A stretch of 35,983 bases of DNA, taken from positions 218,515,023 to 218,551,005 of the forward strand of contig JBOZIK010000001.1 of NCBI GenBank assembly GCA_051453625.1. The letters run 5' to 3'. The stretch is from Welwitschia mirabilis. Lineage: Eukaryota; Gnetophyta; Gnetopsida; Welwitschiales. The notes under the pieces were generated by a model. That model saw nothing but the letters and a program-made list of their open reading frames with translations. It was not told the DNA's origin and made no database searches. Shown here piece after piece: positions 1-12,300 of the stretch (positions are counted from its first letter, which is position 1; each line of letters starts with the position of its first letter). A program made the position numbers and the translations under genes.

Positions 1-744
1 AGATACATAAAATTTGCTATATAAAAAAACATTAGTTTGACATCAATTGACAAAACATAATCTAACAGTTTCACCTTAATTCTAAAAGAACTCAATCATG
101 CGAAATAAAATGCACAAGTGAAAGTAAAATTACATAACTAGTTCCTAGTTAAAATAGGTAAAATATGTACCCACTATTACATTTAATTCACACATTCTAA
201 GAGAGTAAATTTTAACTAGAAAATAGGTGGAAACGTAATCATTCCATGTGGATGTTGATGTAGAGTATGAATGATGCAATGATAAAGAGAATAATAGGGG
301 AATTAGTTGATGTGAAATAGATATCATGGAAGTTGACATGGGCTAGTTGATGTGAAAATAAACCATTTCTTAATTTTCAATGAAGGCCATTAAGAATGAG
401 AAGAGGATCATCAAGTTTGATTTTAAGTGATAGGTTTAAGGAATAGGGTATCATATTTAAGTGGTTAACACTCTCTATGATAAAAGGACTCAACAAGGAT
501 CATTAAGACTCTCTAGTTTTTGACAAGAATCATTGAATCTATTGCAACACTGACAAAGGGTTTTAAGGGGGTTATCAAGAACTCAAAAGTTCTTGACAGG
601 GTCTTTCGAATCCTAATCACTTAAATATAATTAAGTAAGATAAAATAAAGGAGCATAACCATAAAAATAAGATATAAGAAAAAATAGATAAGGATAGTTG
701 AGAAAAAGAACTCCATTCCTTAGTAATGGATTTTTTATTTTATA
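1..744. other. AT-rich DNA, no gene recognised
   Basis: The stretch has no recognisable coding, RNA or terminal-repeat signal. The only open frame (64 codons, minus strand, 145-339) is Ser/Thr/Tyr-rich low-complexity sequence with no family resemblance, so I do not call it a gene. The base composition matches the retroelement-derived DNA further on. Confidence 0.5.
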
Positions 745-1010
745 AACAATAAGTTGACCTAAAATTTGACTCAAAGTTTCAACTTTAAACTGGTGTCAGT
801 CAACCTTTTGAACTTACATCACAATGGCTTGGCCTAGAATCTTACTTAAAGTTTTAACTTTATGTTCATGTCAGTCAACCAAGTGATATGGTTTTATGCA
901 GGTTTAGAAAACTCAAAATTTAGGAAGATGAATTTCTACATTTATCAAGTTGGCTTGAAATATTATTCAAAGTTTTGACTTTGAGTTAGTATCAATTAAT
1001 TACATAAACC
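745..1010 (+). repeat. degenerate tandem repeat of about 100 bp, three units
   Basis: Three diverged units are visible at about 751-806, 833-882 and 951-1000. Each has a GACC/GGCC-TAGAAT-like start, then a small dyad of the type AAAGTTTNAACTTT, then a CTGGTGTCAGTCAACC-like end. A weaker fourth unit may lie at about 1230-1275. Spacing is roughly 85-115 bp. The dyad could form a short hairpin in each unit. The origin is unknown; it could be a leader or LTR-internal repeat of a decayed retroelement. Confidence 0.55.
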
Positions 1011-1524
1011 TATTCTAAAATTTTAGCTTATGATAATGTGCTACCAAAGGAATAATACAAGTAACATTCATCTTCTTATTCTCCTCTGAAAATACATTCT
1101 TTTTCTATATTCCACTAGTCATGATTTCTTAACATTATCTAAAAACTTTAAGATTTTAATTAACCACTTGGAAATTATAGTGGGTTTATACCAAAACTTA
1201 CAACTTAGGAAAAAATGGATATGATCATAAATTGAGCTGAAGTTCCAACTTTAGGTTAAACTTCATCAGTTTGGAATTCCTCGACTTCTATCTTGACATA
1301 AGATAATTACTATATACTTAACATATCTTAGATGTTAGATAAAACAAGTGTGTAGTTCCTTTAAAATCTTTTACTTCATAACTGAACACATGTACACTAA
1401 GTATCTCAAGATAAATCACACTTGTCAACTATATTAACTAATACTTATGCTATAAATTTTATTCCTTTATGTTAACCATTTATCATTCTCCATACTGATT
1501 TTTAGAACTATTCCTTCCTATTAA

Positions 1525-2060
1525 ATTCTTATGGCATCTATTTTTCCTTACTCTCCCATTACTGATTAAGGTGTTAAAAAGGTGACACATTTGATTTTTA
1601 ACTTAGGTTATACACAAATTGGTATGTGCATTGGAAGTGTAGAATCCCAATCACCTCAAGTTGCTATTAGATCTAAAAATTAGGTGTAATACTCACTATA
1701 TTCTAGTTATAAATCTACTGCTACAGTCTTAAATACATTGGATACCTTCATTACTGAAGCTAATAGAGAACACTTTAAAAAGGGGATTATTCCTCCAAGA
1801 TTTAGTTTCATAATTCACCATTTGATATCCAAGTATCTAAGGGTTAGGATAGAATAATTACATTATCAACGTAATCAAGGAGACTCAGCTTATAATGTTT
1901 CCTTAGGTAAACTAGCTAGAGGAATGAAAGTATCAAAAAAGAAAGTTGATTAGCTTTAAGAAAAAAATCCTACACTTAGTCTAACTTCAGTAAGCTTTGA
2001 TAAGAATAATATAGGAAAAATGGTATGGAATGAGAGCATTACAAGAAGATTTGAGGAGCT
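1525..2060 (+). pseudogene. decayed protein remnant of unknown family
   Basis: Reading the plus strand across a few stops and a frameshift gives a protein-like composition rather than random DNA. There is a stretch with NLGYTQIGMCIG, then an NTLDTFITEANREHFKKG segment, then an ISKYLRVR segment and an Asn/Ser-Leu-Gly-Lys-Leu-rich end. I could not place it in a family. A polyprotein or movement-protein-like piece of an endogenous plant pararetrovirus or an extra retroelement ORF was considered, but no diagnostic residues are visible. In-frame stops (for example after the SQSPQVAI stretch) show that it is dead. It is on the opposite strand to the pol remnant that begins near 3000, so it is probably a separate insertion. 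Confidence 0.35.
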
Positions 2061-2199
2061 CACCTAAAAGAAATAAGCATGCCTTCAAAATATTTAAGTG
2101 GAATGCACCTATTGCTCCTGGGTAAGAGTTCTGCAGGGTCATCTAAAATCAGGTATTCTAATAGAAAGAATGATTTCTCAAGCCATTTTAAGAACTAGG

Positions 2200-3000
2200 T
2201 TGCTTTAACAAAGTGATCTATTTATTAACTTTGAGTAGTCTATTCAAGGCTTTTGTTTTGTTATTGAGTAATAATGTAATAAATTTCTTTACCAAATAAA
2301 TTTTGTATTTGTTATTTTGTTTAAAATAAATTTATATTATTACTATTTTTATTTACTTATGGTTATATAAATTTCATTAAAGGAAATTCATACTAAAAAA
2401 CTCATCAAATTGTTAAAATAGTTTGAAATGATTTTAAAATTATGAAGTTTTACTCTTTGCTAAAACAGAATTTAATGATTATGCATGATATTGAATTAAA
2501 GATCTTTGAATTCACATTCCATTACATACTAAAATAAAATTCTTTTTTTTTTTAATATGTAAGTTATGATATATAGTTATAGTCTTGGTAACTAGCTATG
2601 TCTCATATGACTCCTGGAGAATAATTATTCCTTAAACTTTGTTGTTATAACTTAAATTGTTAACCACAATAAGAAGAGTGCAACCATTGTTAGAGGAGTA
2701 AAAACCTGCAAGATTTTTAAAATTCAGATCATGACTAACTAACCCCTTAGCAAATTTCTTATCACTATCATATTACACTACCAAAGGCCCCTCTTAAGAA
2801 TATTTGCCCTAGTACACTTGCAATAGAACATTGTATTATATATATATATGTTCATCAGAATATATTCTATCATGTGATAGAATGTGTCTCCTTAATCCTC
2901 TTAATAAGGATAATGCATCATCTCCTATTAAAGACTTACCAAGTTATTCTTTTGTTTTAGAATCATTAAATTTATCTTTAACAACTTAATAAATTGATAG
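2200..3000. other. AT-rich spacer, nothing recognised
   Basis: Poly-T and AT microsatellite tracts (for example TATATATATATATA near 2836-2849) and no coding signal. If the pol remnant on the minus strand ends near 3100, this stretch could contain the decayed 3' end and LTR of that element, but I could not find matching LTR copies. Confidence 0.4.
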
Positions 3001-5860
3001 CTTAAATAAACTTTAAAAAAATGACATGTTTTTTATTATCTAGTCTAATTTTTTTTAATTTTATAAGTAGAGTGAAAGTATTATTTCCACCTTATAAGGG
3101 TTTCCTAAATGAGGAAGTAAAGATTTTAATACATTCTTATTTTCTACCTATTAACTTGGTAGGTTACATTTTTATCATGATCATATACCTCTATGGTTCC
3201 ATTTCCTAAAACTTTTGTTATGGTATAAGGTCCTAGTCAATTTTGTTTATATTTTATTAAATGGATCTTTTAAGGGTTATAGCTTAGTATAGAATATCCT
3301 ATATTAAAATTAGTTTTTAAAATTATATTGTCATAATATATTTTTGTCTTCTATTATATAGATTCTTTATGCAAAAGAGATTTTTTCTATTTTCATCCAA
3401 AATATTCATGTTTTCTATCCATCCTTCTTGAGCTGTATCCAAATTACACTTTAGTTTTTTAGCTAATTTAAAGGTCTTTATTCTAAATTCAATGGCAAAA
3501 CATCCCTTTTTCTATAGACCAATTTATATGATGTAAATCCTATGCTATATTTTCAAGTTATTCTATAAGTCCATGAAGTTTATTTACTTTTTTAACTCAA
3601 TTTGTTTTCTTAATATTTATCACTTTTATTAATGTTTTATTAATTTTTCTATTAGTCACTTTAGCTTGGCCATCAGATTAAGGATGATAGGTAGTAGAGA
3701 TTTTATGATGGATTTCATATTTAATTAAGAGTTTCTTGAAAAGCTCACTATTAAAATGAGTTTCTTTATTAGATATAAAACTTCAAGGGGCTTCAAATTA
3801 ATAGATAATATTTCTAAGGAAAAAAAATAATTAAGATTTAGAAAGAACAGTGAGATATAACCTTAGCTTCAGCTCACTTAATGAAATAATCAATGTAGGT
3901 CAAAATATATTTTTCCCATAGGAGGAAGAATTGATAGGTTAATGAAATATATTTCCTAAACATCAAAAGATCCAATTGACTGAATCCATTATTGTGGCAT
4001 TTCTCATTTCTAGTTAAATGCTTCCTCTCTTTGATATTTATCATAATTCTAGACATAAGCATTTGAATATTTAAATATTGTGAATCAGTAATATTTCATA
4101 TGAAGCATTTTTATTTCTATTCTTCTTGCACCATAATGTCCTTCTCCTTCTCCCTTATGAGATTCCTTCATAATTTCTTTCCATAAATTTTCTTGCACAC
4201 GTCTTCTAATAAAATGATCTTTACATCTTCTAAATAACATTTTATCATGCCATATGTAGTTCTAGATTCTCTTAATAATCTTTTTCTTTCATAATAATTT
4301 ATAAAAGATGGAAATTTATACAACGGACTTGTTTTTACTTGAAAGAGATGTTCATCTGGAAATTCATCTCTTATATTTATTCATTTTTCACCAGAAAACT
4401 CTAATCTTCAGAGATGATCTATTACTGCATTTTTTGTCCCTATTTTATTAATAATTTTTAGTCAAATTTTTTATTAATAATATTAATCTTATAATTTTTA
4501 AATTATCTTCTTTTTTATTCATAAAAAATCCAATAGCATTAGGTTTTGTGTGAACCTTTACTTTGTAACCTAAAATATAATATCTAGATTTTTCTAAGAT
4601 CATCACTACTACTAATAATTCTTTCTTAGTTACTGTGTAATTTTATTGAGCTAGTTTAAAGTTCTTACTAATATAAGCACTAGCGTATGATTTATTATTT
4701 TCATGTTTTTGATACAAAACAACTCCCATAGCATGACTAAATGCATCAGTCATAATGTGGAATGGTATTATCTAATTAGATCCCTATAAAATAAGTGTTG
4801 ATAAAAGTTTATCTTTTAAAGTATTATAGGTACTTTGACATTCATTAATATAATTATATTCCACATCATTCTATAAAAGGTTACTTAGAGGTTTAGCAAT
4901 TTTACTAAAGTTGGATATAAATCTTTTATAATATCTAACATGTCCTAAAAAAGGTCGTAATTCTTTTAGTTTGGTCAAGGGTAAAATATCTTTTATAACT
5001 TTAATTTTTTATTCATCAATTTTAATCCCTTTTTGAGATATTATATGTTCCAAAACTATGCCTTCTATCACCATAGAATAACTTTTTAACTAGCTAAGTT
5101 TTAGATATTTCTCTTTACATCTTTCTAAAAATCTTTCTAATCTATCAAGTAACTAATTAGAATCATTTCAAAAGTTAAAAAATTATCTATAAATACTTTA
5201 ATAGATATGCCTATCATATCTTAAAAAAATACTATTTACTAATCTTTGGAAGGTAGCAAGGGCATCAAATAACCCAAATGATAATACTTTATAGAAATAA
5301 GTATTCTAATTACAAGTAAAACTTATTTTGGCTTGGTTCTCTAAAGCTATTTGAATCTGATTATATTCACTTTATCTATTAAGAAATCTATAGTACTAAT
5401 TCCTAGACACTCTTTATAAAACTTGATCTATAAATAAAAGAGGAAAATGATCTTTGTAAGTTGCTATCAACTTTCAAAAATCTATACATACTCTTAATTT
5501 ATTTCCTCTTCTTAATACCACTATAACAAAACTAACCCATTATAAATTAGATATAGGATAGATGAATCCAACATTTAAGAGTTTAAAAATTTCTTGTGTA
5601 TGTGGATTGCATTTTCTTTTTGTCTACCTGCTTAGTTTAATAGAAGTATCCAAATAAATTCTATGTTGATATAATTTTGGATTTATTCCCTTAATATCAA
5701 TATGATCCTAAGTAAAATGTCCTTTTCTTCTGATCAACATTATTTTAAGCTTCCTTTTCTATTTGGAGCTACTTCAGTATACTCTAATCCTTCTTTAAGT
5801 GAAGGCTTTTTTATTTCTTGAGATGCTAAACTTTCTTCTTCATACTTTTCTTTATTTTGC
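3000..5860 (-). mobile_element. Ty3/gypsy LTR retrotransposon pol remnant (RT-RNaseH-integrase)
   Basis: Translating the minus strand from high to low coordinates gives the Ty3/gypsy domain order. First comes a pre-RT segment (about 5640-5700) with GINPKLYQHRIYLDTS, then reverse transcriptase with GFIYPIS near 5546-5570, RVCIDF (about 5480-5500) and DHFPLLFIDQ (about 5420-5450). RNase H follows with MTDAFSHAMGVVLYQ near 4720-4756. An integrase zinc-finger region (about 4000-4180) precedes the integrase core, with YHP*SDGQAKVTNRKI around 3640-3700 and YKLVY near 3525. The C-terminal SGPF-like segment (LGPYTITKVLGNGTIEVY) lies at about 3160-3245. RT followed by RNase H and then integrase separates it from Ty1/copia. 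Stops and frameshifts occur throughout, and no protease or gag is seen upstream. The pre-RT and integrase segments look most like non-chromoviral plant lineages (Athila/Tat type), but that is inference. Confidence 0.88.
5150..5580 (-). pseudogene. reverse transcriptase core with altered catalytic motif
   Basis: Within the gypsy pol remnant, the palm motif normally reads F-[ILMV]-D-D. Here it reads FIDN at about 5179-5193, so the second catalytic aspartate is replaced by asparagine (GAT/GAC to AAT). In-frame stops lie on both sides, including one between the GFIYPIS and WVSFVIVV segments. The domain is therefore inactive. A G-to-A change in the coding strand is enough to explain Asp to Asn. 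Confidence 0.7.
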
Positions 5861-6060
5861 TTATTTAACATTATTGATGATGATAAATTTTAATGTAAAT
5901 CTTGCTTATTAATGAAGTAGTTTTATTATCTTAATTATGCATTTTAAATAATAATAAATTTTTTTATTTATTAATATACTTATTCATAAATAGGTTAGTT
6001 AGTTAGTATGTTAGTAAATTAGTATGTATATATTTTATTATTGCATTTCAGGTATAAAAT
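5861..6060. other. AT-rich edge of the gypsy remnant
   Basis: Very AT-rich sequence with a small TTAGTTAGTTAGTATG-type microsatellite near 5996-6028. It separates the pol remnant from the GC-richer block that follows. No gag or protease could be read. Confidence 0.4.
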
Positions 6061-6264
6061 GTGAGATAAAGAGCTCGATTCATGCTGAGTGTTGTTAGTT
6101 GATATAATTGACATAGACATCGTATGTCCTATCAAGGATGATCATTATGACTTACTAGAGAGAATCAAGTTATACACCGACCAATACCCTCGGGAAGAGG
6201 GGAGGGAATAATACACATTCTGCTACATCGTTTATCCCAGTAGTGGCAAGTGTAACTACATATG

Positions 6265-6480
6265 GTTTCACGCATTAACATTAAAATGTAGCATTTTAGT
6301 AGTCCTTTTAATGTAGAAATTCCTTTTAATGTAGGAATTCCTTCTTGGTTAATAGTTTTTGATGTTTTTATAAATTTTCTCATTTTCTATGATTTGATCT
6401 CTAGTCTGATCTCTGTATCATATAATTTGGTCTCTAGTTTGTTTTCTACATTATTCGAATTATCCTCTAGAGAATGAGAA
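6265..6480 (+). repeat. dispersed repeat, copy A (partner at 18603-18820)
   Basis: From about 6300 this stretch matches 18640-18820 in the same orientation. It carries two adjacent 18-bp units CCTTTTAATGTAGGAATT, then a shared run containing GGTTAATAGTTTTTGATG, a TGATCTCTATATCATATAA-like piece and GGTCTCTAGTTTGTTTT. The first 32 bases (about 6268-6299) match copy B only as the reverse complement. No terminal inverted repeats or coding sequence were seen. It may be a small transposon or an intergenic organellar piece. Confidence 0.75.
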
Positions 6481-9400
6481 TCGAATGTGCCTAGATCTAA
6501 AAAAAAAGAGAATTTTCTTAATAAAACATTTACTATATTAGCTAATATCATCTTGTGAATAATCCCAATGGGAATAAGTCATTGCCATATAACTGACTAG
6601 CCCTAGTATGCAGTTTCTAATCAATGTGGTGTATTTCATTCACCTTGGTTCATTGGTAGGTACCCCACCACTGTTAGTTCATAGGTTCACTTGGTAGTTT
6701 CCATTACCATATGCAAAAATTCAAGAAGCAAATTCTAGTTTTCTATATTCCAGGGCCTAGCAACGCGATGGGGGAGAGTGTCCTCTACAACCTAGTACTA
6801 GCATAATTTCATAATACCGGTTCCTGCTTATAGTTATTTTTAATAGGGACAATTTAAGGTTCTAGTTGTGCTTTAATTGAGAGTGTTAATTACCCATTCA
6901 TCTTACTGCACATTCGACACATTGCCGCTATTGTGATCATAATCATACATAATGATAGATGGACTCTAGTTTCACATGTAGGTCTGTTTGCCGGGTGAGG
7001 CCATTGCTTTCCGCCTTATAGCCCTTTCACATAAAGTGTTGCACCAATGGGTAAGTGTGCATTTGTTTTCTACACTACTTACTAACACCTTTCATGTCTA
7101 GCCTTAAATAAAGATTCTATATATATCATATCATATCCGTCCTTACTCAGTTTGGTTTTCCTTAGTTGAAATCCTACTACATAAATGGGTCATGATTATC
7201 AGAGATAGAGTCTATCTGTATGCAGTTGTGATAGATCAATAACTCTTTTGATTGTTGGGTGGCCAACCCCCACATATATAATCACAGTGTGCAAGGATAG
7301 ACGACGGTGCACGAGGGTAGACCTACAAATGATATTGCCTGACATCACAAGGTAGCTGGCTTAAGCTTCTTCTTTCATCTAGGATAGTTGCATTCAACGG
7401 CATCTGGTGGGCTACTAGCTAACACCAGCCATGTATTTTTTCAGTCAATTTGTTTTGATAAGTCATATCGTTAGCTTCTGTGAAAGGCATGAATGCATGC
7501 GACATAATTAGATGGCATAGTTAGGCCTTTGAGGCCACCTGTGTATATGGTTCAAACTGTATGGCTTAGTGTTTAGAGCATATAGGATCTCCTCGTGCAC
7601 CTTTCTATACTAAGGGCTTGGGAATATGTGTAGGGTGCTGCTTCTCATGTTTATATCTCTTCTTCGTTCTTCATGCATCATTGGCAAGGTTCAGTATTCA
7701 CTGTGTTAGTCTCTATTATCAAGCAAGGAAGCATGAGAGTCTCTTCATTAGCCATTGTTTCAAGTCTAGCGTGGGCATCATCAAGTCCTCATGTCAGTTT
7801 TATTCCACTAGATTGAAGTGGTTTCAACAAGAAAAAGGTAATAACTCACGATCGGGTCAGCTGGTTAGATGGTTGCTAGAACCATGCATTCACATGACAG
7901 CAATGGTTAGTTAGTCGCGAGTGTGAAGTAGCACAGTGCCCCATACGATGGGAGTCGGTTTAAGCCAATTCCTTGGATGATGAAACCTTAGGCCTTATAA
8001 AGACTAGTCCTCCACCAACACAATACGGTAGATAGCTTAGGGCTAGAATTGCATGACTTCTCTAGATTGAACTGCATGGGTAGGATGTTCTACCACTAGT
8101 AGACAAGATAATTAAGTGATTTGAAGGAGTGACATACCTCCTCTATATAACAACCCTGTCATTTAACATCGTCTCTTGATATAGAGCATAGCATCAATCT
8201 GATAGTTCTCTCAGACATTGTCTTAAGATAGCAGTTTGTGTTAACATGAATGATAGAGTAAGAATAGGCATGAGGCTTCATCCACTCACCACGTTGAGTT
8301 ATATATGTGGGGTTGTTCCCCTGGCCAACCCTTTAAGATCTTCGATTTTCTAGTTTAAGTTATGTTTGAACTATCTGCACATTGTTCATTTCTTGCTTCT
8401 CATTATTGCCATCTAGCCAGACTAGGTAATAGTGATCCACATACTCAACAATGTCCTCAGACTCCCACCCATAATCACCATCACCCATCATCACCATACA
8501 CGTCTTTTGTCCTAGTGTAACTTCAATGGCCGATCATCACTAAGGTGGTTCTATCATCGTGGTTCGACTTGCTAAGCATAGATATGGGATGGGTGTCCTA
8601 ACCAGCATTTGTCCTTTTGGTTGTGGGGGTAAAGGGATAGGAACTTTGGTCATTGCTAGTAGCCCCTACTCATATGTTATCAAATGGAATCCTTGACCGC
8701 ATTAGAGTAATGCAACCATGTTATTGATATTGCCATATATAATGGGTTGGAGTAGGGTTATTGAGTACAAGTAAATGTACTTGATCATATAAACTAGGGT
8801 ATAGTTGGTAAGGAGAGTAGATTGCTATTCCAAGCATAAGTGATAGAGTAAGTAGTCTATGGCATAAGAGGGCAGAAATTGACTATGTAGCGTAGGCAGA
8901 TCTTGAGTCTTTCAGGTGCAGTAATGAAGATGTATCCTCTCTAACATAAGCATATAAATGGCGGTTTGTGCTCCATACATATGGAATTAGATTTTATTTC
9001 ATAATGATGTAATCCAGGCATTGGGCCGATTACTTGATACTAGGCTTTTCAAAAAGAGCATTTCGCATACCAGTATGTGTTAGATTAGCATAATAGTATT
9101 AGAGCAGAGCATATTATCTCATTCTGATAAGGTATGCCTTGACGACCTCACACATGGGAGGATGTTAATGCCTTTGAGTGATCAGAAGTTACAAAATGCC
9201 CTGACGATTATGCATCATAAAGCCTCAACAACATAATGTTAGGTTTGTCTTATGTTATGTAAGCTAGCCAGAGAGGGGTCTTGGTGATAGGCCTTTTTTC
9301 TTATATTAACTGGGAGCTAGGGCATTACTAGTTAAGCGGCATGCCGGGTGCTTTGGGGAGTTCGTGTTTTGTCAACACTTCACTCCATAAGAGTATGCCC

Positions 9401-9737
9401 CACTAATATCTAGTATGTATATGCTAGGACATGGCTTGAGTACCACCATGATGTAATAATTCATTCTCTAATGTTGTCATAACCATTCGCATATGATTAT
9501 TTCACACATTGAGGTCATATCACATGGTTATTCTTGTTGCGATTGTGGGCTCATTTTTCACAGCAACTGAAGATAGCCCCACCCAATATCAGGCTAGTGG
9601 ATAGGTTTTTGAAAATTCACATTATCATATCCAATTACCCTTAGTCCCTCTTAATGCCTAGATACATCCACTGTACAATATGTTTTCTTTTACTATCCCT
9701 TGATTGATCCACCAGCTCTACTCTAGTATGCTGCATT

Positions 9738-9822
9738 GATTTCACTATAACAACTATATTATATATTTATAATAACTATATTATATATGGGAGAGATGAT
9801 TATATAATATGAGAGAGATGTA
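9738..9822 (+). repeat. short AT-rich direct repeats
   Basis: AACTATATTATATAT occurs twice about 23 bp apart, and GGGAGAGATG / GAGAGAGATG also occurs twice just downstream. It is a small local duplication within the GC-richer block with no evident function. Confidence 0.55.
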
Positions 9823-11253
9823 TGTGTGACCTCTAGAGTCGTACAATGCATTTATTTATCACGATCAGGTAGTGGGGAATTGGTCACATACTTCAGGTAT
9901 TAATGGCAAGTACATTACTCACCTAACTTTCAAAGCTACCTTGGCTAGTTGAGAAGCATTTTACACACTGTCGTCATTGTGATGAGTTAAAAGCAGTTAT
10001 GTAGAGGTAGTTTATCAGGTTATGCATGCACATCACATGGATTGATCCCATCTCGTGATTGCATCCTTCATCTCGATATCTAAGGTTCCCCATGCGGTAA
10101 CATGCTTGAGTGGTGGGGGCTCACCTTGGCCCAGGGAAGACCATTTTCCTCTTCTATTCTATGAAGCTAACTATGTGACAAATTCTGCATAAGGGTAGTC
10201 TAGAGAGTCATATACTCACCTCTCATGTAGGTAAAGTCACTGTCGATAGTCAATATGCTAGCTACGGTATGCCTTTAATATAGATAGTGAGGTATTTTAA
10301 CACTGCTCGATTGCTATTAGTTGATGCTTCGGTTTCTAGAGGCGATGCATCACAGGTCAAGTAAGCTCTAGATACAGGTCCTTCGCTTGTTTTCTTCTCA
10401 TCCTTTATTCATGTACTGCCACTAACTTAACTAACCTAAAGAGATGATTGCATGTTGGGGTGATACATATGCATGGAAGTGTACTAAATGTGGGGGGCAT
10501 ATACACATGGTAGGATGCGAGAGGATGCAAGAGCACTAGCATGAAAAATGCTAGCATAACATGCCCTCCCTTTGTGGTTTAACATGTTGGAGTGACATTC
10601 AATCGCATATGGATTCAGGGGCTATGATGGAGAATTGTTCCACTATAAGTTGTGATTACGTCTCTTATGTTGGCTAGCTTATTAGAAACTACATGGGATG
10701 GTAGGAGGGCCTACCTTATTAAACGGTAGTAGCAGAGTGAGCTAGCCCCAAACTAAAGGGGATGGTAGGAGACAGTTCATTGGCTTCTCAAGTATTTCAA
10801 GGGTAGGTAGGAGGGTTAGAAACAAAGAATAAAACATTCAAATATATCAAGCATTTAGGATCATCCATGCAATATGAGATTCTCCATTAGTTCCTCAGCT
10901 TGCTCACCTCACTGCCTCTGCTCCTTCATCCCAGTTCCTTTTCAGTATACTAGTAGAAAGTATGCCAAACCATTACTAATAGTCATATACCATTATCACA
11001 TAGCATGAGGGGTTAGAGTGTCCTCAACAACCTAGAACCTAGTAGCAACATAATGATGCTCTCCCCCGACTATGATGTAATCAGTGTAAACAACCATCCG
11101 ATCATACACATTATCCTTAGTTCTATTGAATCACCAAACATGACCACTGAGCCTTGCTTATTTTGTTCTGATGCAGGCTCATTCGATATCACCATATTTC
11201 TATGTAAGTAGGTAGATAGATTGGTCTTTTATATTGTCGTAGGCATGCACAGA

Positions 11254-11405
11254 CATGCTTATCATCTAGGAGTTCCAACNNNNNNNNNNNNNNNNNNNNN
11301 NNNNNNNNNNNNNNNNNNNNNNNNNNNNNNNNNNNNNNNNNNNNNNNNNNNNNNNNNNNNNNNNNNNNNNNNNNNNNNNCATGCTTATCATCTAGGAGTT
11401 CCAAC
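11254..11405 (+). repeat. assembly gap flanked by an identical 26-bp sequence
   Basis: Exactly 100 N occupy 11280-11379. The 26 bases before the gap (11254-11279, beginning CATGCTTATCATC) are repeated exactly just after it (11380-11405). A round 100-N gap is a conventional placeholder, and the duplicated edges suggest two contig ends that overlap and should have been merged. The frames read across this gap are artefacts. Confidence 0.85.
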
Positions 11406-12300
11406 GCATCACATCAATGCTTTTTCGTATCTCTATGGAAGCCTCTTGGACCATTAGTTACCATTCATTTCACCTGTCTACCATCGACCTTGGTTGTGTT
11501 CTATGTATAACTATTTCTTGGCAGTTCTTGTTATTAGTAAAACATTTCCAGTTACTTGTTATAACAAGGTAGGAAATAGTTGCAGATCATTAGTTATTTT
11601 GAATTTGCGATCTCACATAGGTGGACTCATCGGTGGTGTCACTTGTCTTCACATGGCAATGTATTACAACAAAGTAAAGTACTTAGTTATCTGATGGTAT
11701 CTTAGTTCATTGGTTTCACTCATTTATTAAAAGAAGAATCCACATGCATTCGATCAATTAATAATAAAATCCAACTTTATGGTCAGAAGGCCTCCCGGCA
11801 ACAGGAAAGAAGCATTGGCTGTAAAAGGTTGAGCTCTTTCCATCAACAAAAAAAGAATGGAAAGGAACCTACCTTTAAAAAGAAAAAAAGAAAAAGTAAG
11901 AGCATTTGGGAAAAAATGATGCTAGGCAGGAAAAGGTAGGATGAGGAAGCCCTTACCCGACATATAGTAGTTGGGAGTCATATGGGGTAGTTACTGACAT
12001 TGTAGCCGAAGGAGACTATGTGACGCCCATTGCCCATGTGTGCTGGATAATCCATAGTAAACACAAGGTACCTTGCTATAACCTAGGCTATATAGTTAAC
12101 CTACACTGGCTTTATATACATAGTGGACTTTACTCCCTGATGTACTAGTTGATGGGAAAACCGACTGCCCTTGATGCCCCATAGCCTGATGGGATATAAA
12201 CATGTAGTTATTAAACCAACGGAAGTTATGCTCACTTTGTACACCCATATACACTGGTCCCATGATGCAAGTATATGCAAATAAAAAAAAAAAAACAAAT

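Larger units (their letters stand above)
6061..12300. other. GC-richer block with no recognised gene
   Basis: Composition changes sharply near 6060: the sequence is visibly richer in G and C, keeps some CpG, and has few long A or T runs until about 12280. No plastid gene, rRNA, tRNA or transposase could be read in any frame; the frames at 7618-7914 and 11494-11694 have no family resemblance. Two places share a GAGTGTCCTC(T/A)ACAACCTAG-type phrase (6776-6800 and 11016-11040), hinting at internal repeats. Blocks with the same look recur at 22600-24270 and 26203-27000. Old mitochondrial DNA or a diverged transposon are possible sources. I cannot decide between them by eye. Confidence 0.4.

Noticed and set aside
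7618-7914. 98-codon plus-strand open frame with a hydrophobic Cys-rich start that mimics a signal peptide.
   Set aside because: The rest has no domain or repeat pattern, and there is no splice or regulatory support.
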